This document shows positions 16,194 to 22,630 of a DNA stretch of 64,000 bases, piece by piece (position 1 is the first letter of the stretch; every line of letters begins with the position of its first letter). Position numbers and translations under genes: made by a program. The stretch is taken from assembly GCA_963839095.1 (NCBI GenBank), contig CAWIUF010000066.1, positions 62,001 to 126,000 on the forward strand, read 5' to 3'. The DNA is from Palsa-504 sp963839095 (lineage in GTDB: Bacteria; Actinomycetota; Actinomycetes; Streptosporangiales; Streptosporangiaceae). Below the pieces are notes generated by a model that was given only the letters and a program-made list of their open reading frames with translations, ran no database searches and was not told where the DNA came from.

Positions 16194-16771
16194 ACGACGA
16201 CGAACTGATCACCGCGGTGCGGGAGCCCTTCACCGCCGTCCATTCGACCACCCCGGTCGAGCAGATCGTGAGCCGCAGCCGCGCGATACGCGCCCGGCGC
16301 CGGATTCCCGGCGCGGCCGCAGCACTGACGGTGGCGGCGGGAACCGCCCTGGCCGTGACCGCGCTGCTGCCGCCGTCCGGGCATCAGCCCGCCGCCCAGC
16401 CTGCGGCCTGGACGGTAGCCAAGCAGGCCGACGGCAACATCCGGGTAACCATCCACGAACTGCGCGACCCGGCCGCGCTGCAAAGAACGCTCCGCGCCGA
16501 TGGCATCCCGGCCAGCGTCACCTTCACCGGCCAGTCGAACCCGGCATGCCAGCCCTACGGCTCTGGCGGCAGTCATCTCTTGAAGACCATGGTGACGGCG
16601 CTCCCCGGCCACGGCAACCTCCGGGTCCTGGTCATCCACCCCTCGGCCTTCCCGGCAGGCGCTGGCCTTGTCATCGCCGCCGGCCACCCCGGCCAGTCAC
16701 CACGCGGAGGCGGCGTCGAGCTGACGATCGGCCCCCCGGTGAAGGCCAGCCCGCAGTGCACCGGAAGCTGA
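16190..16771 (+). CDS. Single-pass membrane protein, probable anti-sigma partner
   Basis: A 193-residue protein with a ~38-residue cytoplasmic N-terminus (DDELITAVREPFTAVHSTTP), one hydrophobic helix (AAAALTVAAGTALAVTALLP) and a ~130-residue extracytoplasmic domain containing two Cys. There is no zinc anti-sigma HxxxCxxC motif. Such proteins are regularly encoded just downstream of SigE-like ECF genes in actinomycetes. Function as anti-sigma factor is inferred from the four-base overlap. A strong terminator follows at 16811. Confidence 0.65.
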   Translation: MNDDELITAVREPFTAVHSTTPVEQIVSRSRAIRARRRIPGAAAALTVAAGTALAVTALLPPSGHQPAAQPAAWTVAKQADGNIRVTIHELRDPAALQRTLRADGIPASVTFTGQSNPACQPYGSGGSHLLKTMVTALPGHGNLRVLVIHPSAFPAGAGLVIAAGHPGQSPRGGGVELTIGPPVKASPQCTGS

Positions 16772-16810
16772 CCTGCCCGCAGGTGACCGGCCAACCCTGA
16801 CCACCTAACA

Positions 16811-16844
16811 CGGAGGGCCGCGCGGCAACTCGCGCGGCCCTCCG
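16811..16844 (+). terminator. Hairpin terminator after the sigma operon
   Basis: CGGAGGGCCGCGCG and CGCGCGGCCCTCCG form a 14-bp perfect stem with a six-base loop (GCAACT), 40 bp after the stop. No T-tract follows, as is common for actinomycete terminators. Confidence 0.75.
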
Positions 16845-17273
16845 CGTCATGCCCCGGCGCACGTCGTAGCCGGGGTGAGCTTGCCGTGAAGGAGTGGTAA
16901 GCCGATGCCCGTGAAGTATCCGAGGAGTTGATCAAGAAGAACCGGGCCAGCGGATTCCGTCCCGGTTTCGGAAGTGGTCCTAGCCTGCTCCGTCTTTCTC
17001 GCAGGCGCGCAGGTTCCGAGGGAGCGGGCTTCGGGTCAAACGCTCGGCGGAGCCGATCGCGCAGCGACGCCGGAGGCGGCTTTGACGCGGAGGGCGCGAG
17101 CTGGACAATCAGGAGCGAGAAAGACGCCCGCCGCTGTATCAGCAGCAATGCCTATCAAGCCGACAGGCAACCGGCAGCTTCCGTAAGCGGACGGCGCGGG
17201 CGCGCCGGGCGGGGCCTCGCCAAGGCCAGAGCCCGGCGCGGGGAGCGCCGGACCCGGCGCCGCGCAGCGGCGC
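16845..17273. other. Region without supported gene, upstream of integrase tail
   Basis: Open frames here lack normal codon bias. A short stretch at 16900-16945 (MPVKYP in one frame, EELIKKN in the next) faintly resembles the N-terminus of a transposase or integrase and may be debris. 17195-17275 is a GC-rich palindromic patch (GCGCCGGGCGGGG... / GCGCCGCGCAGCGGCGCC). Confidence 0.4.
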
Positions 17274-17638
17274 CGCTTGACCAGGAGCGGCGTGAGTTCG
17301 GCCCGGACTACCAAGATCACGGGGTGCTGTTCTGCTGGGAAGATGGCAAGCCTCCGCATCCCGACACGATCACACGGCGGTTCAAGAAGCTCGCTGCGGC
17401 GGCCGGGCTGCCTGAGATCGACCTGCACGACGTACGGCACAGTTACGCCACCATGGGCCGGGACGCCAAGATCGACTGGAAGGCGCTTAGCCAGCGCATC
17501 GGCCATGCCGACGTAGCGTTCACGATGAAGCAGTACGTGCAGACCGACCTCGAAGCCGACCGTCAGGTAGCCAACACGCTCGCCGAGCTGATCATCGGCG
17601 GTTCGCTGGCCTCGTTCGAGCTGCCCAGGACAGCGTGA
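17274..17638 (+). pseudogene. Tyrosine recombinase (phage-type integrase), C-terminal catalytic remnant
   Basis: About 121 residues of the catalytic domain remain: DHGVLFCWEDGKPPHPDTI, then LHDVRHSYATMG holding the HxxR box, then QRIGHADVAFTMKQYVQTD holding the second His and the nucleophile Tyr. The N-terminal arm-binding and core-binding domains and the first catalytic Arg are absent. It ends 67 bp before the attachment copy at 17706 and points towards it, the usual layout for a tRNA-targeting integrase. It identifies the middle segment as a formerly autonomous integrative element. Confidence 0.85.
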
Positions 17639-17649
17639 GCAGGCGTGAC

Positions 17650-17670
17650 GTTTACAAATCCGTTTACAAA
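17650..17670. repeat. Arm-type direct repeat, TTTAC family (right)
   Basis: GTTTACAAATCC + GTTTACAAA, 12-bp period, 12 bp after the integrase stop and 36 bp before the terminator/tRNA copy B. Same word as 14902-14922 at the other end of this islet. Confidence 0.6.
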
Positions 17671-17705
17671 CCACAAGCTGAAGGCCGGTCCTCAGTTCGA
17701 GAACC

Positions 17706-17764
17706 GGCCTCTGGCCTTGGTAGCGGGGGCAGGATTTGAACCTGCGACCTCTGGGTTATGAGCC
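17706..17764 (-). repeat. tRNA-fMet 3' half, attachment-site copy B
   Basis: Identical over 59 bp to copies at 14718 and 19742, preceded by a different-sequence but same-shape terminator hairpin (GGCCGGTCCTC/GAGAACCGGCC). It is followed by ATACGACGTGCGTCT exactly as in copy A. It marks the boundary between the middle and right islets. Confidence 0.9.
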
Positions 17765-17890
17765 ATACGACGTGCGTCTCTGGTGTCCCGGACGGTCTCC
17801 AGCCACCGCGTTGACCTCAACGTATGCGACGTCGCAGTTCCACGGCGAGTTGGGGCGTCTCCCCCGTCCCGACTCGTCCCGCCGTGTCTC

Positions 17891-17911
17891 GTGCACAAAG
17901 CCGTGCACAAA
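17891..17911. repeat. Arm-type direct repeat, GTGCAC family (left)
   Basis: GTGCACAAAGCC + GTGCACAAA, 12-bp period. The partner at the other end of the same islet is the GTGCAC pair at 19685-19707. The family word differs from the TTTAC family of the middle islet. Confidence 0.6.
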
Positions 17912-18011
17912 TCGGGCTCCTGGCCAGTGGGTTTTCCACCCGCTGATGGGCACGAACACGCCGGCCCAGCGGTCACGTTCAGTGCCTGACCAACAGGTTC
18001 CCGTAGTATTC
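17902..18011. repeat. Islet left-end repeat, copy 2
   Basis: About 110 bp very similar to 13351-13460 (shared blocks ACAAATCGGGCTCCTGGCCA, CACGTTCAGTGCC, CAGGTTCCC). It overlaps the arm repeat and ends in TAGTAT (18004-18009), a -10-like box six bases before the ATG of the next gene, so it doubles as that gene's promoter. Confidence 0.8.
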
Positions 18012-18015
18012 CGCC

Positions 18016-18558
18016 ATGACTTATCCGGCCTGGAGCTACTTCCCGCGCAACGTACGCCCGCCAGCTTGGGCGGTGTCGTTCGTCGAGGTCGTCAGGGCGG
18101 CTGAGGTCAAGATCTCGACCGTCGAGCATAAAAACGGCTTGAGCAGCGATGGTGTCTTGAAAGAGCTCGGTCCTGAGTTGGTCAAACTGGGCTACGCGGT
18201 AGAAAGCGGCAAGACGAAGGTCGCCAAGATCTTCCGCCCGGTTCTGTTCGGCGAAAACGGAGCTCCGGAGGTCAACTACGAGATCGACGCGTTTCATGAT
18301 CAGCTGGGCATCGCCGTGGAGGTCGAGGCGGGTCGCGGGGCGGCCGGAAATGCCGACTACCGCAACATCGTCCGGACCTCATTGATCCTGGACGCAGACA
18401 ACATGGCCCTGCTCATGCCCATGCGCTACCGCACGACATCCGGGAAGCGCGAGCACGCCATACCCGCTTACGAACGCACCCGCGGTCAGCTCAGTGCGAT
18501 CTACGCGTCCCAGCGGCTCAGGCTGCCGTTCGACGGCGTACTACTGATCGGGTACTGA
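18016..18558 (+). CDS. PD-(D/E)XK nuclease-like protein, islet cargo
   Basis: A 180-residue cytosolic protein. NYEIDAFHDQLGIAVEVEAG has the D-x(n)-E-x-E spacing of a PD-(D/E)XK-type active site (strand-Asp, then strand with Glu-Val-Glu in place of ExK), preceded by a helical N-terminus with basic residues (KTKVAKIFRP) and followed by ADNMALLMPMRYRT. The fold suggests a restriction-type or repair nuclease; no methyltransferase neighbours it. The message is probably leaderless (TAGTAT then six bases then ATG). Assignment rests on motif spacing only; an unknown DNA-binding protein is the alternative. Confidence 0.5.
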   Translation: MTYPAWSYFPRNVRPPAWAVSFVEVVRAAEVKISTVEHKNGLSSDGVLKELGPELVKLGYAVESGKTKVAKIFRPVLFGENGAPEVNYEIDAFHDQLGIAVEVEAGRGAAGNADYRNIVRTSLILDADNMALLMPMRYRTTSGKREHAIPAYERTRGQLSAIYASQRLRLPFDGVLLIGY

Positions 18559-19067
18559 GTCCGTCCGAGCACCTGTTAAAAATCCGGTGGGCAGTCTGCC
18601 CGGATCGCTGGGTTTGCTGGGCTCAACCCGACCCCCCGCTAAGCGCGAGATAGCCTGCCCCAGCGGAGCAGCTCGCAACGAGGGATGCCGCCAACTTCCG
18701 GCCACTGAACCTAACCGCGATACTCCTCATACGCCTCACCCTGCCCTTCTTGTCTCGTTCATGAATAGAACGCTTGTACGAGACTGTAGGGACTAGCAAG
18801 CAGATGACGAACATAACGTAGGAACTGATCAGCGCGGGGGTCGAGTTCAACCCAGCACAGCAAGCTTACCTACCAAAGGCGGGCCATCTGTATCAGGCCG
18901 GCCACATCCTAAGTTGGCGCGGCAGTCAGGGGTTGCTGCCTGATCGCCCAGCGCGCCGCGACGGGTCGGCCCCCAAGGGCCGCAGCCCGGCGCTAGCGCG
19001 GCCGGGCGCGGCGGAGCCGCCTTAATAGAAGTACTAAGGGATATTCGGCAACGAGAGAATCGTGACT
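18559..19067. other. Non-coding interval in right islet
   Basis: About 500 bp with no supported gene and lower GC than its surroundings in 18770-18900. A GC-rich palindromic patch lies at 18955-19022. The junction motif shared with the left islet is at 19028-19052. In the left islet the whole stretch corresponding to 18012-19027 is absent. Confidence 0.5.
19028..19052. repeat. Islet junction motif, copy 2
   Basis: GAAGTACTAAGGGATATTC followed by GGCAAC; roughly 21 of 26 positions match the copy at 13462-13487. It sits 16 bp outside the RelE stop codon. Confidence 0.6.
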
Positions 19068-19355
19068 CTATGCTCGGTAGACATTACGACGATGGTCAAC
19101 ATCGACCACTGTCACGATTCGGTTCTTGTCATCAATTCGGTAGATGATCCTGTAAGTACCACGCCGCGCGCTGAACCGGTCGTCCATCGGCGGAAGCAGC
19201 CTCTTGCCGACCCGGTACGGCTCCCGCAGCAGAGGCCCGGTAATGAACTCGTAGGCTGCTGCGGCAACCGCTTCTGGGAGTACCTCACCCAGGGCACGGC
19301 GGACCGTGGATGTCGTTCGCAGCTCGTAGAGCTCCTCGGCGGCCTCGTCGCTCAC
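19068..19355 (-). CDS. RelE/ParE-family toxin
   Basis: A 95-residue RelE-fold protein. The core reads VRRALGEVLPEAVAAAAYEF, then GKRLLPPMDDRFSARRGTYR and IIYRIDDKNRIVTVVDVDHR, the typical beta-sheet with basic catalytic face (Arg in SARRGTYR, and DVDHRRNVYR at the end). RelE toxins cleave mRNA on the ribosome; ParE relatives hit gyrase. ATG overlaps the antitoxin stop by four bases. Member of the toxin-antitoxin module that is the cargo of the right islet. Confidence 0.85.
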   Translation of the reverse strand: MSDEAAEELYELRTTSTVRRALGEVLPEAVAAAAYEFITGPLLREPYRVGKRLLPPMDDRFSARRGTYRIIYRIDDKNRIVTVVDVDHRRNVYRA

Positions 19356-19630
19356 GACGCCCGGCGCCGCCTCATGGTCTCAGCCAGTTCCTCAGCCGAG
19401 ACGTAATCGCCACGGGCTAGTTCCGCATCGGACTCGGCGAGCCGGTTCATCGTCGCGGCATCTCGCATGATGGCCAGGGTCTCCTCGAGCGCCTCCAGGT
19501 CCTCTGGGGCGATGAGGATGGCTGACGGTTTCCCGTGAACGGTCACAGTCACTCTCTCGTGGTGGTCGTGAACACGGCCGACGAGCTCGGACAGGTGAGA
19601 CTTCACGTCACCCAGTGGAAGTACGGTCAT
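19352..19630 (-). CDS. Phd/YefM-family antitoxin
   Basis: A 92-residue antitoxin starting at ATG 19630 (MTVLPLGDVKSHLSELVGRV), with HERVTVTVHGKPSAILIAPE completing the Phd/YefM DNA-binding domain and a helical C-terminus (LAIMRDAATMNRLAESDAEL) for toxin wrapping. The longer start at 19666 is rejected because a complete promoter overlaps that stretch. It should repress its own promoter at 19638-19666. Confidence 0.85.
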   Translation of the reverse strand: MTVLPLGDVKSHLSELVGRVHDHHERVTVTVHGKPSAILIAPEDLEALEETLAIMRDAATMNRLAESDAELARGDYVSAEELAETMRRRRAS

Positions 19631-19666
19631 AGTCAAAAGTATGACCAAAAATTGAGGTAACGTCAA
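19631..19666 (-). promoter_or_regulatory. Leaderless promoter of the Phd/RelE module
   Basis: Complement strand: -35 TTGACG (19661-19666), 17-bp spacer, -10 CATACT (19638-19643), then seven bases to ATG 19630. GTCATACTTTTGAC around the -10 box is an imperfect palindrome and TTTTGAC occurs twice, plausible antitoxin sites. Confidence 0.7.
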
Positions 19667-19684
19667 AAGAAGTCACGGGCCGCT

Positions 19685-19707
19685 GTGCACGCAGATCCGT
19701 GCACAAA
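19685..19707. repeat. Arm-type direct repeat, GTGCAC family (right)
   Basis: GTGCACGCAGATCC + GTGCACAAA, 14-bp period, immediately before ACCACAAGC, a word also found after the TTTAC pair at 17671. Partner of 17891-17911. Confidence 0.55.
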
Positions 19708-19710
19708 CCA

Positions 19711-19745
19711 CAAGCAAAAGGCCGGATCCTTGTTCGGATCCGGCC
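19711..19745 (-). terminator. tRNA-fMet terminator
   Basis: On the complement strand the 10-bp stem GGCCGGATCC / GGATCCGGCC (19736-19745 with 19720-19729) follows the tRNA 3' end by 8 bases and is followed by TTTTGCTT. The same position in copies A and B carries hairpins with different stems, so structure rather than sequence is conserved. Confidence 0.8.
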
Positions 19746-19753
19746 TCTGGCCT

Positions 19754-19830
19754 TGGTAGCGGGGGCAGGATTTGAACCTGCGACCTCTGGGTTATGAGCC
19801 CAGCGAGCTACCGAACTGCTCCACCCCGCG
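19754..19830 (-). tRNA. tRNA-fMet (initiator, anticodon CAT)
   Basis: A complete 77-nt cloverleaf on the complement strand including an encoded CCA. The anticodon stem has three consecutive G:C pairs flanking CTCATAA (GGGCTCATAACCC), and position 1 (C) does not pair with position 72 (T); both are hallmarks of the bacterial initiator tRNA. The 3' half is duplicated at 17706 and 14718, so this is the regenerated target gene of a site-specific integration array. The only full tRNA gene in the window. Confidence 0.97.
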
Positions 19831-20061
19831 TCGGGTGTGCCTTTACTTTATGAACTCCGGGCGTCCAAAGCAAATCGCTCTCGCAGCCGCTGGTCAGGGC
19901 GGGGGACGGGCTGCGTCGAAGGCACTTTGGACAGCATAGAAGCTGCCCGGTGGCACATCAACACAGTCTGCGGCGGCTCCGAAGGCGGAGATCCGGGCAC
20001 GGCGAGCGGGGGCCGGGGCGTCGGGGCGTCACCGGGGTCCGGCAGGGCGTAACCTTCCGGC

Positions 20062-20511
20062 ATGGCTGAGGTCGTGATCTACACAGACGGCGCGTGCAGT
20101 GGTAACCCGGGGCCGGGCGGGTGGGGCGCGGTGCTCCAGAGCGGCGGCCACGAGAAGGACCTGTACGGCGGCGACCCGCAGACCACGAACAACCGGATGG
20201 AGCTGATGGCGGCCATCCAGGCGCTCGAGGCGCTGAAGGGGCCGACCACGGTGACCTTGTACACGGACAGCAAGTACCTGCTGGACGGGATCACCAAGTG
20301 GATCCACGGCTGGCAGCGCAACGGCTGGCTGACCTCGGCCAAGAAGCCGGTCAAGAACGACGACCTGTGGCGCCGGCTGACGGCGGCGATGAAACCGCAC
20401 GACATCACCTGGCAGTGGGTGAAGGGGCACGCGGGCGACCCGGGCAACGAGCGGGCCGACGAGCTGGCCCGCCGCGGCACTGAGGAAGCGGGCGCCGTCC
20501 AGGCTCTTTAG
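20062..20511 (+). CDS. rnhA: Ribonuclease HI
   Basis: A 149-residue bacterial RNase HI that cleaves the RNA strand of RNA-DNA hybrids. All four carboxylates are present: Asp9 (YTDGACSGNPGPGG), Glu47 (NNRMELMAA), Asp69 (LYTDSKYL) and Asp133 (NERADELA), with His123 in KGHAGDPGN. The basic handle region (WQRNGWLTSAKKPVKN) is also present. TAACCT ends six bases before the ATG, a leaderless arrangement. It marks the return to core chromosome after the tRNA islets. Confidence 0.95.
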   Translation: MAEVVIYTDGACSGNPGPGGWGAVLQSGGHEKDLYGGDPQTTNNRMELMAAIQALEALKGPTTVTLYTDSKYLLDGITKWIHGWQRNGWLTSAKKPVKNDDLWRRLTAAMKPHDITWQWVKGHAGDPGNERADELARRGTEEAGAVQAL

Positions 20512-20837
20512 GAGCGGGAGCCGTAGGGCGGGGCGAAGACGACGATCAGGGCTAGGTCCTCGGTGACGTCGGTGAAGCGGTGGGTTTCGCCGGCCGGGAC
20601 GTAGATGACGCTGCCGGGGGCGACCGGGGCGGTGCCCGAGTCGGTGACCAGGGTGGCCCGGCCCGACGTGACCACGTAGATCTCGTCCTCGGTGTGCGGG
20701 GTCTGGTCGTCCGTCCCGCCCGCCGGGATGGAGTAGGTGCCCAGGCTGAGGTCGACCGCGCTCAGGTGCTCGGTCCAGTCGTTGGGCTCGCCATCGGGGG
20801 GCGCCGCGTAGACGCCGGCTTCCGCGAAGATCTTCAT
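20508..20837 (-). CDS. Single-domain cupin protein
   Basis: A 109-residue cupin with motif 1 in TPHTEDEIYVVTSGRATLVT and motif 2 in PGSVIYVPAGETHRF. A small metal-binding barrel of unknown substrate. It overlaps the end of rnhA by four bases on the opposite strand and follows the lactonase-like gene by seven bases, probably in one operon with it. Confidence 0.8.
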   Translation of the reverse strand: MKIFAEAGVYAAPPDGEPNDWTEHLSAVDLSLGTYSIPAGGTDDQTPHTEDEIYVVTSGRATLVTDSGTAPVAPGSVIYVPAGETHRFTDVTEDLALIVVFAPPYGSRS

Positions 20838-20844
20838 GGCCTGA

Positions 20845-21486
20845 TTATCGGTGCACGATGTCGGTGTGATGGCAGAAGTGCACGCGTTCGGGGGCCAGGG
20901 CGTGGATGCGCTGCACCGAGTCGCGCCAGGAGCTTACGTCGGCGGCCTGGCCTTCGGGGAGCGGGCCCGACGGGTCCGCGTACTGGCGGGGCGTGTAGGC
21001 CGCGTCGCCGATGAGCAGGTCGGAACCGTCCACCACGACGCACTGGTGGCCGATCGTGTGGCCGGGCGTCGCGACCACGGAGAGGCCGGGCAGGATCTCG
21101 GTGTCCCCGTCCAGCAGCTCGAACCGCGCGTCCATGAAGCCGAACCAGTCGTGCAGCTCCCCCGCCTCCCGCTTCATCCGGTCCAGCTCGGCCCGCTGGA
21201 CGTAGAACGGCGCGTGCCTGAACACGGCGTTCTGGCCGCAGTGGTCGAAGTGCAGGTGGGTGTTGATCACCAGCCCGATGTCGGCCGGGCTCATGTCGAG
21301 GTCGGCCAGCGCGTCGGCGACCGAGCGGTTGACCACCCGCCAGTCGTCGAGGACGTCCTGCGGGCCGCCGACACCGGTGTCCACCAGCACCGCTCCCCCG
21401 GGGTGGGTGACCACGAAGCCGTGCACCGGCCAGCGCGAGCCGTCGATGCCCTGCAGGGTAGCTAGCTGAAGACGCTTGATCTCCAC
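20845..21486 (-). CDS. MBL-fold hydrolase, N-acyl homoserine lactonase-like
   Basis: A 213-residue metallo-beta-lactamase-fold protein with the dinuclear zinc motif NTHLHFDHCGQN, a second His in TPGHTIGHQ, the bridging Asp in LLIGDAAYTP and the final His in FCHHTD. This set is typical of AHL-lactonase-like enzymes. True quorum-quenching activity is not certain, since many relatives act on other lactones or esters. GTG 21486 is preferred over 21552 because AGGAG precedes it. Followed closely by the cupin and preceded by the EamA transporter on the same strand. Confidence 0.82.
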   Translation of the reverse strand: MEIKRLQLATLQGIDGSRWPVHGFVVTHPGGAVLVDTGVGGPQDVLDDWRVVNRSVADALADLDMSPADIGLVINTHLHFDHCGQNAVFRHAPFYVQRAELDRMKREAGELHDWFGFMDARFELLDGDTEILPGLSVVATPGHTIGHQCVVVDGSDLLIGDAAYTPRQYADPSGPLPEGQAADVSSWRDSVQRIHALAPERVHFCHHTDIVHR

Positions 21487-21493
21487 GAGGCTC

Positions 21494-22531
21494 CTAATGC
21501 GACGGCGGGCTCCGGCGTACCACAAGTACCACGGCGCCGACGATGAGGACACCGCCGGCGATCATCGACGTGGTCAGGTGCTCGCCCAGGATGAGCGCGC
21601 CGAGCAGGACGGCGATCACCGGGTTGACGTAGGCGTAGGTGGCGACGGTGGCGGTGGGCAGCGTCCGGACCGCGATGCCGTAGGCGGAGAACGCCACGAT
21701 CGAGCCGATCACGGTCAGGTAGGCCAGCGCCCACCAGGACCCGGCCGAGATCTGGCCCAGGTGGAGCGAGGAGAACTCCCCGGTCGACGCGGACAGGATC
21801 AGCAGCGCTGCCCCTCCGACCAGCAGTTCCATCCCGCTGGCGAGGGCCGCGCTGGACGGGATGGTGCCCCGCCGGGCCATGATCGTGCCCAGCGCCCATA
21901 TCGCGGCCGCGCCCAGAATGGTGAGCGCGCCGGCCACCGAGACGTGACCGCCGCCCAGGCCGGACAGCAGGGCCACGCCGATCAGCCCGAGCAGCAGGCC
22001 GGCCAGCGGTGCCAGGCCGATCCGGGCGTGGTTGAGGCCCGCGTCGATGCCGAGCAGCCACAGCGGCACGGTGGCCACCAGCAGCGCGGCCAGCCCGGAC
22101 GGCACGCTCTTCTCCCCCAGGCCAACCACTCCGTTGCCGATCAGCAGCAAGGTGCCGGCCACCCCGGTGCCGATCCACTCTTTCCGAGAGGGCCATTGAA
22201 TCCGCCCCCCGCGAGCCGAAGGGGCGCGTTCCTGTCTGGACTGAGGAGCGAGGAGCTTGCGACGAGCGACGAGGGAAGACAGGAACTTCGGGCGCCCCGG
22301 AGGCGAGTGGGATAGTAGAGCGATCGGGAACAGGATGATCCCGGCGATCAGGTTCCGGGCCGCCGCCATCAGCAGCGGGGGCATCGTCTCGACCCCGATC
22401 CGGATGGCCAGGTACGTGCTGCCCCAGACGAAGTAGACGATCACCAGGCACAGCCAGGCGACCAGGCCGGCCCGCCGAGCCAGTCCCGTCTTTTCTTTCC
22501 CCCGAACGGGCTGGGTTGCTTGCACACTCAC
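21494..22531 (-). CDS. EamA/DMT-family transporter
   Basis: A 345-residue drug/metabolite transporter with ten hydrophobic helices in two EamA repeats (VIYFVWGSTYLAIRIGVETM starts the first; GAAAIWALGTIMARRG the second; LLGALILGEHLT near the end). Substrates of the family range from amino acids to nucleotides. The loop between helices 2 and 3 has an unusual basic insert of about 35 residues (RPKFLSSLVARRKLLAP) encoded by an inverted-repeat element at 22221-22298. The start is GTG 22531; no clear ribosome site. Confidence 0.8.
   Translation of the reverse strand: MSVQATQPVRGKEKTGLARRAGLVAWLCLVIVYFVWGSTYLAIRIGVETMPPLLMAAARNLIAGIILFPIALLSHSPPGRPKFLSSLVARRKLLAPQSRQERAPSARGGRIQWPSRKEWIGTGVAGTLLLIGNGVVGLGEKSVPSGLAALLVATVPLWLLGIDAGLNHARIGLAPLAGLLLGLIGVALLSGLGGGHVSVAGALTILGAAAIWALGTIMARRGTIPSSAALASGMELLVGGAALLILSASTGEFSSLHLGQISAGSWWALAYLTVIGSIVAFSAYGIAVRTLPTATVATYAYVNPVIAVLLGALILGEHLTTSMIAGGVLIVGAVVLVVRRSPPSH
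22221..22298. repeat. Inverted-repeat insert inside the EamA gene
   Basis: GGGGCGC + GTTCCTGTCT (22221-22237) faces AGACAGGAAC (22277-22286) + GCGCCCC (22292-22298), enclosing GAGGAGCGAGGAGCTTGCG. The 78-bp palindromic block is a multiple of three, sits in a cytoplasmic loop and keeps the frame, as expected of a small mobile palindrome tolerated by its host gene. Confidence 0.55.
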
Positions 22532-22568
22532 AACTAACAGTCTTCCAGCCGGAAAATCTCCTGACGAG

Positions 22569-22603
22569 TGGCAGGATCGCCATATAACGAAGAGATCCTG
22601 CCA
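22569..22603. promoter_or_regulatory. 10-bp inverted repeat in divergent promoter region
   Basis: TGGCAGGATC and GATCCTGCCA are exact complements separated by 15 AT-richer bases (CATATAACGA in the middle), in the 99-bp gap between divergent starts at 22531 and 22631. Likely an operator. Confidence 0.5.
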
Positions 22604-22630
22604 GGCGGTGGCGGCGAGTACGCTACATCC

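Noticed and set aside
16928..17273. Integrase reading frame extended upstream to 16928
   Set aside because: Residues before about 17274 show no integrase similarity and poor codon bias; the open frame is accidental.
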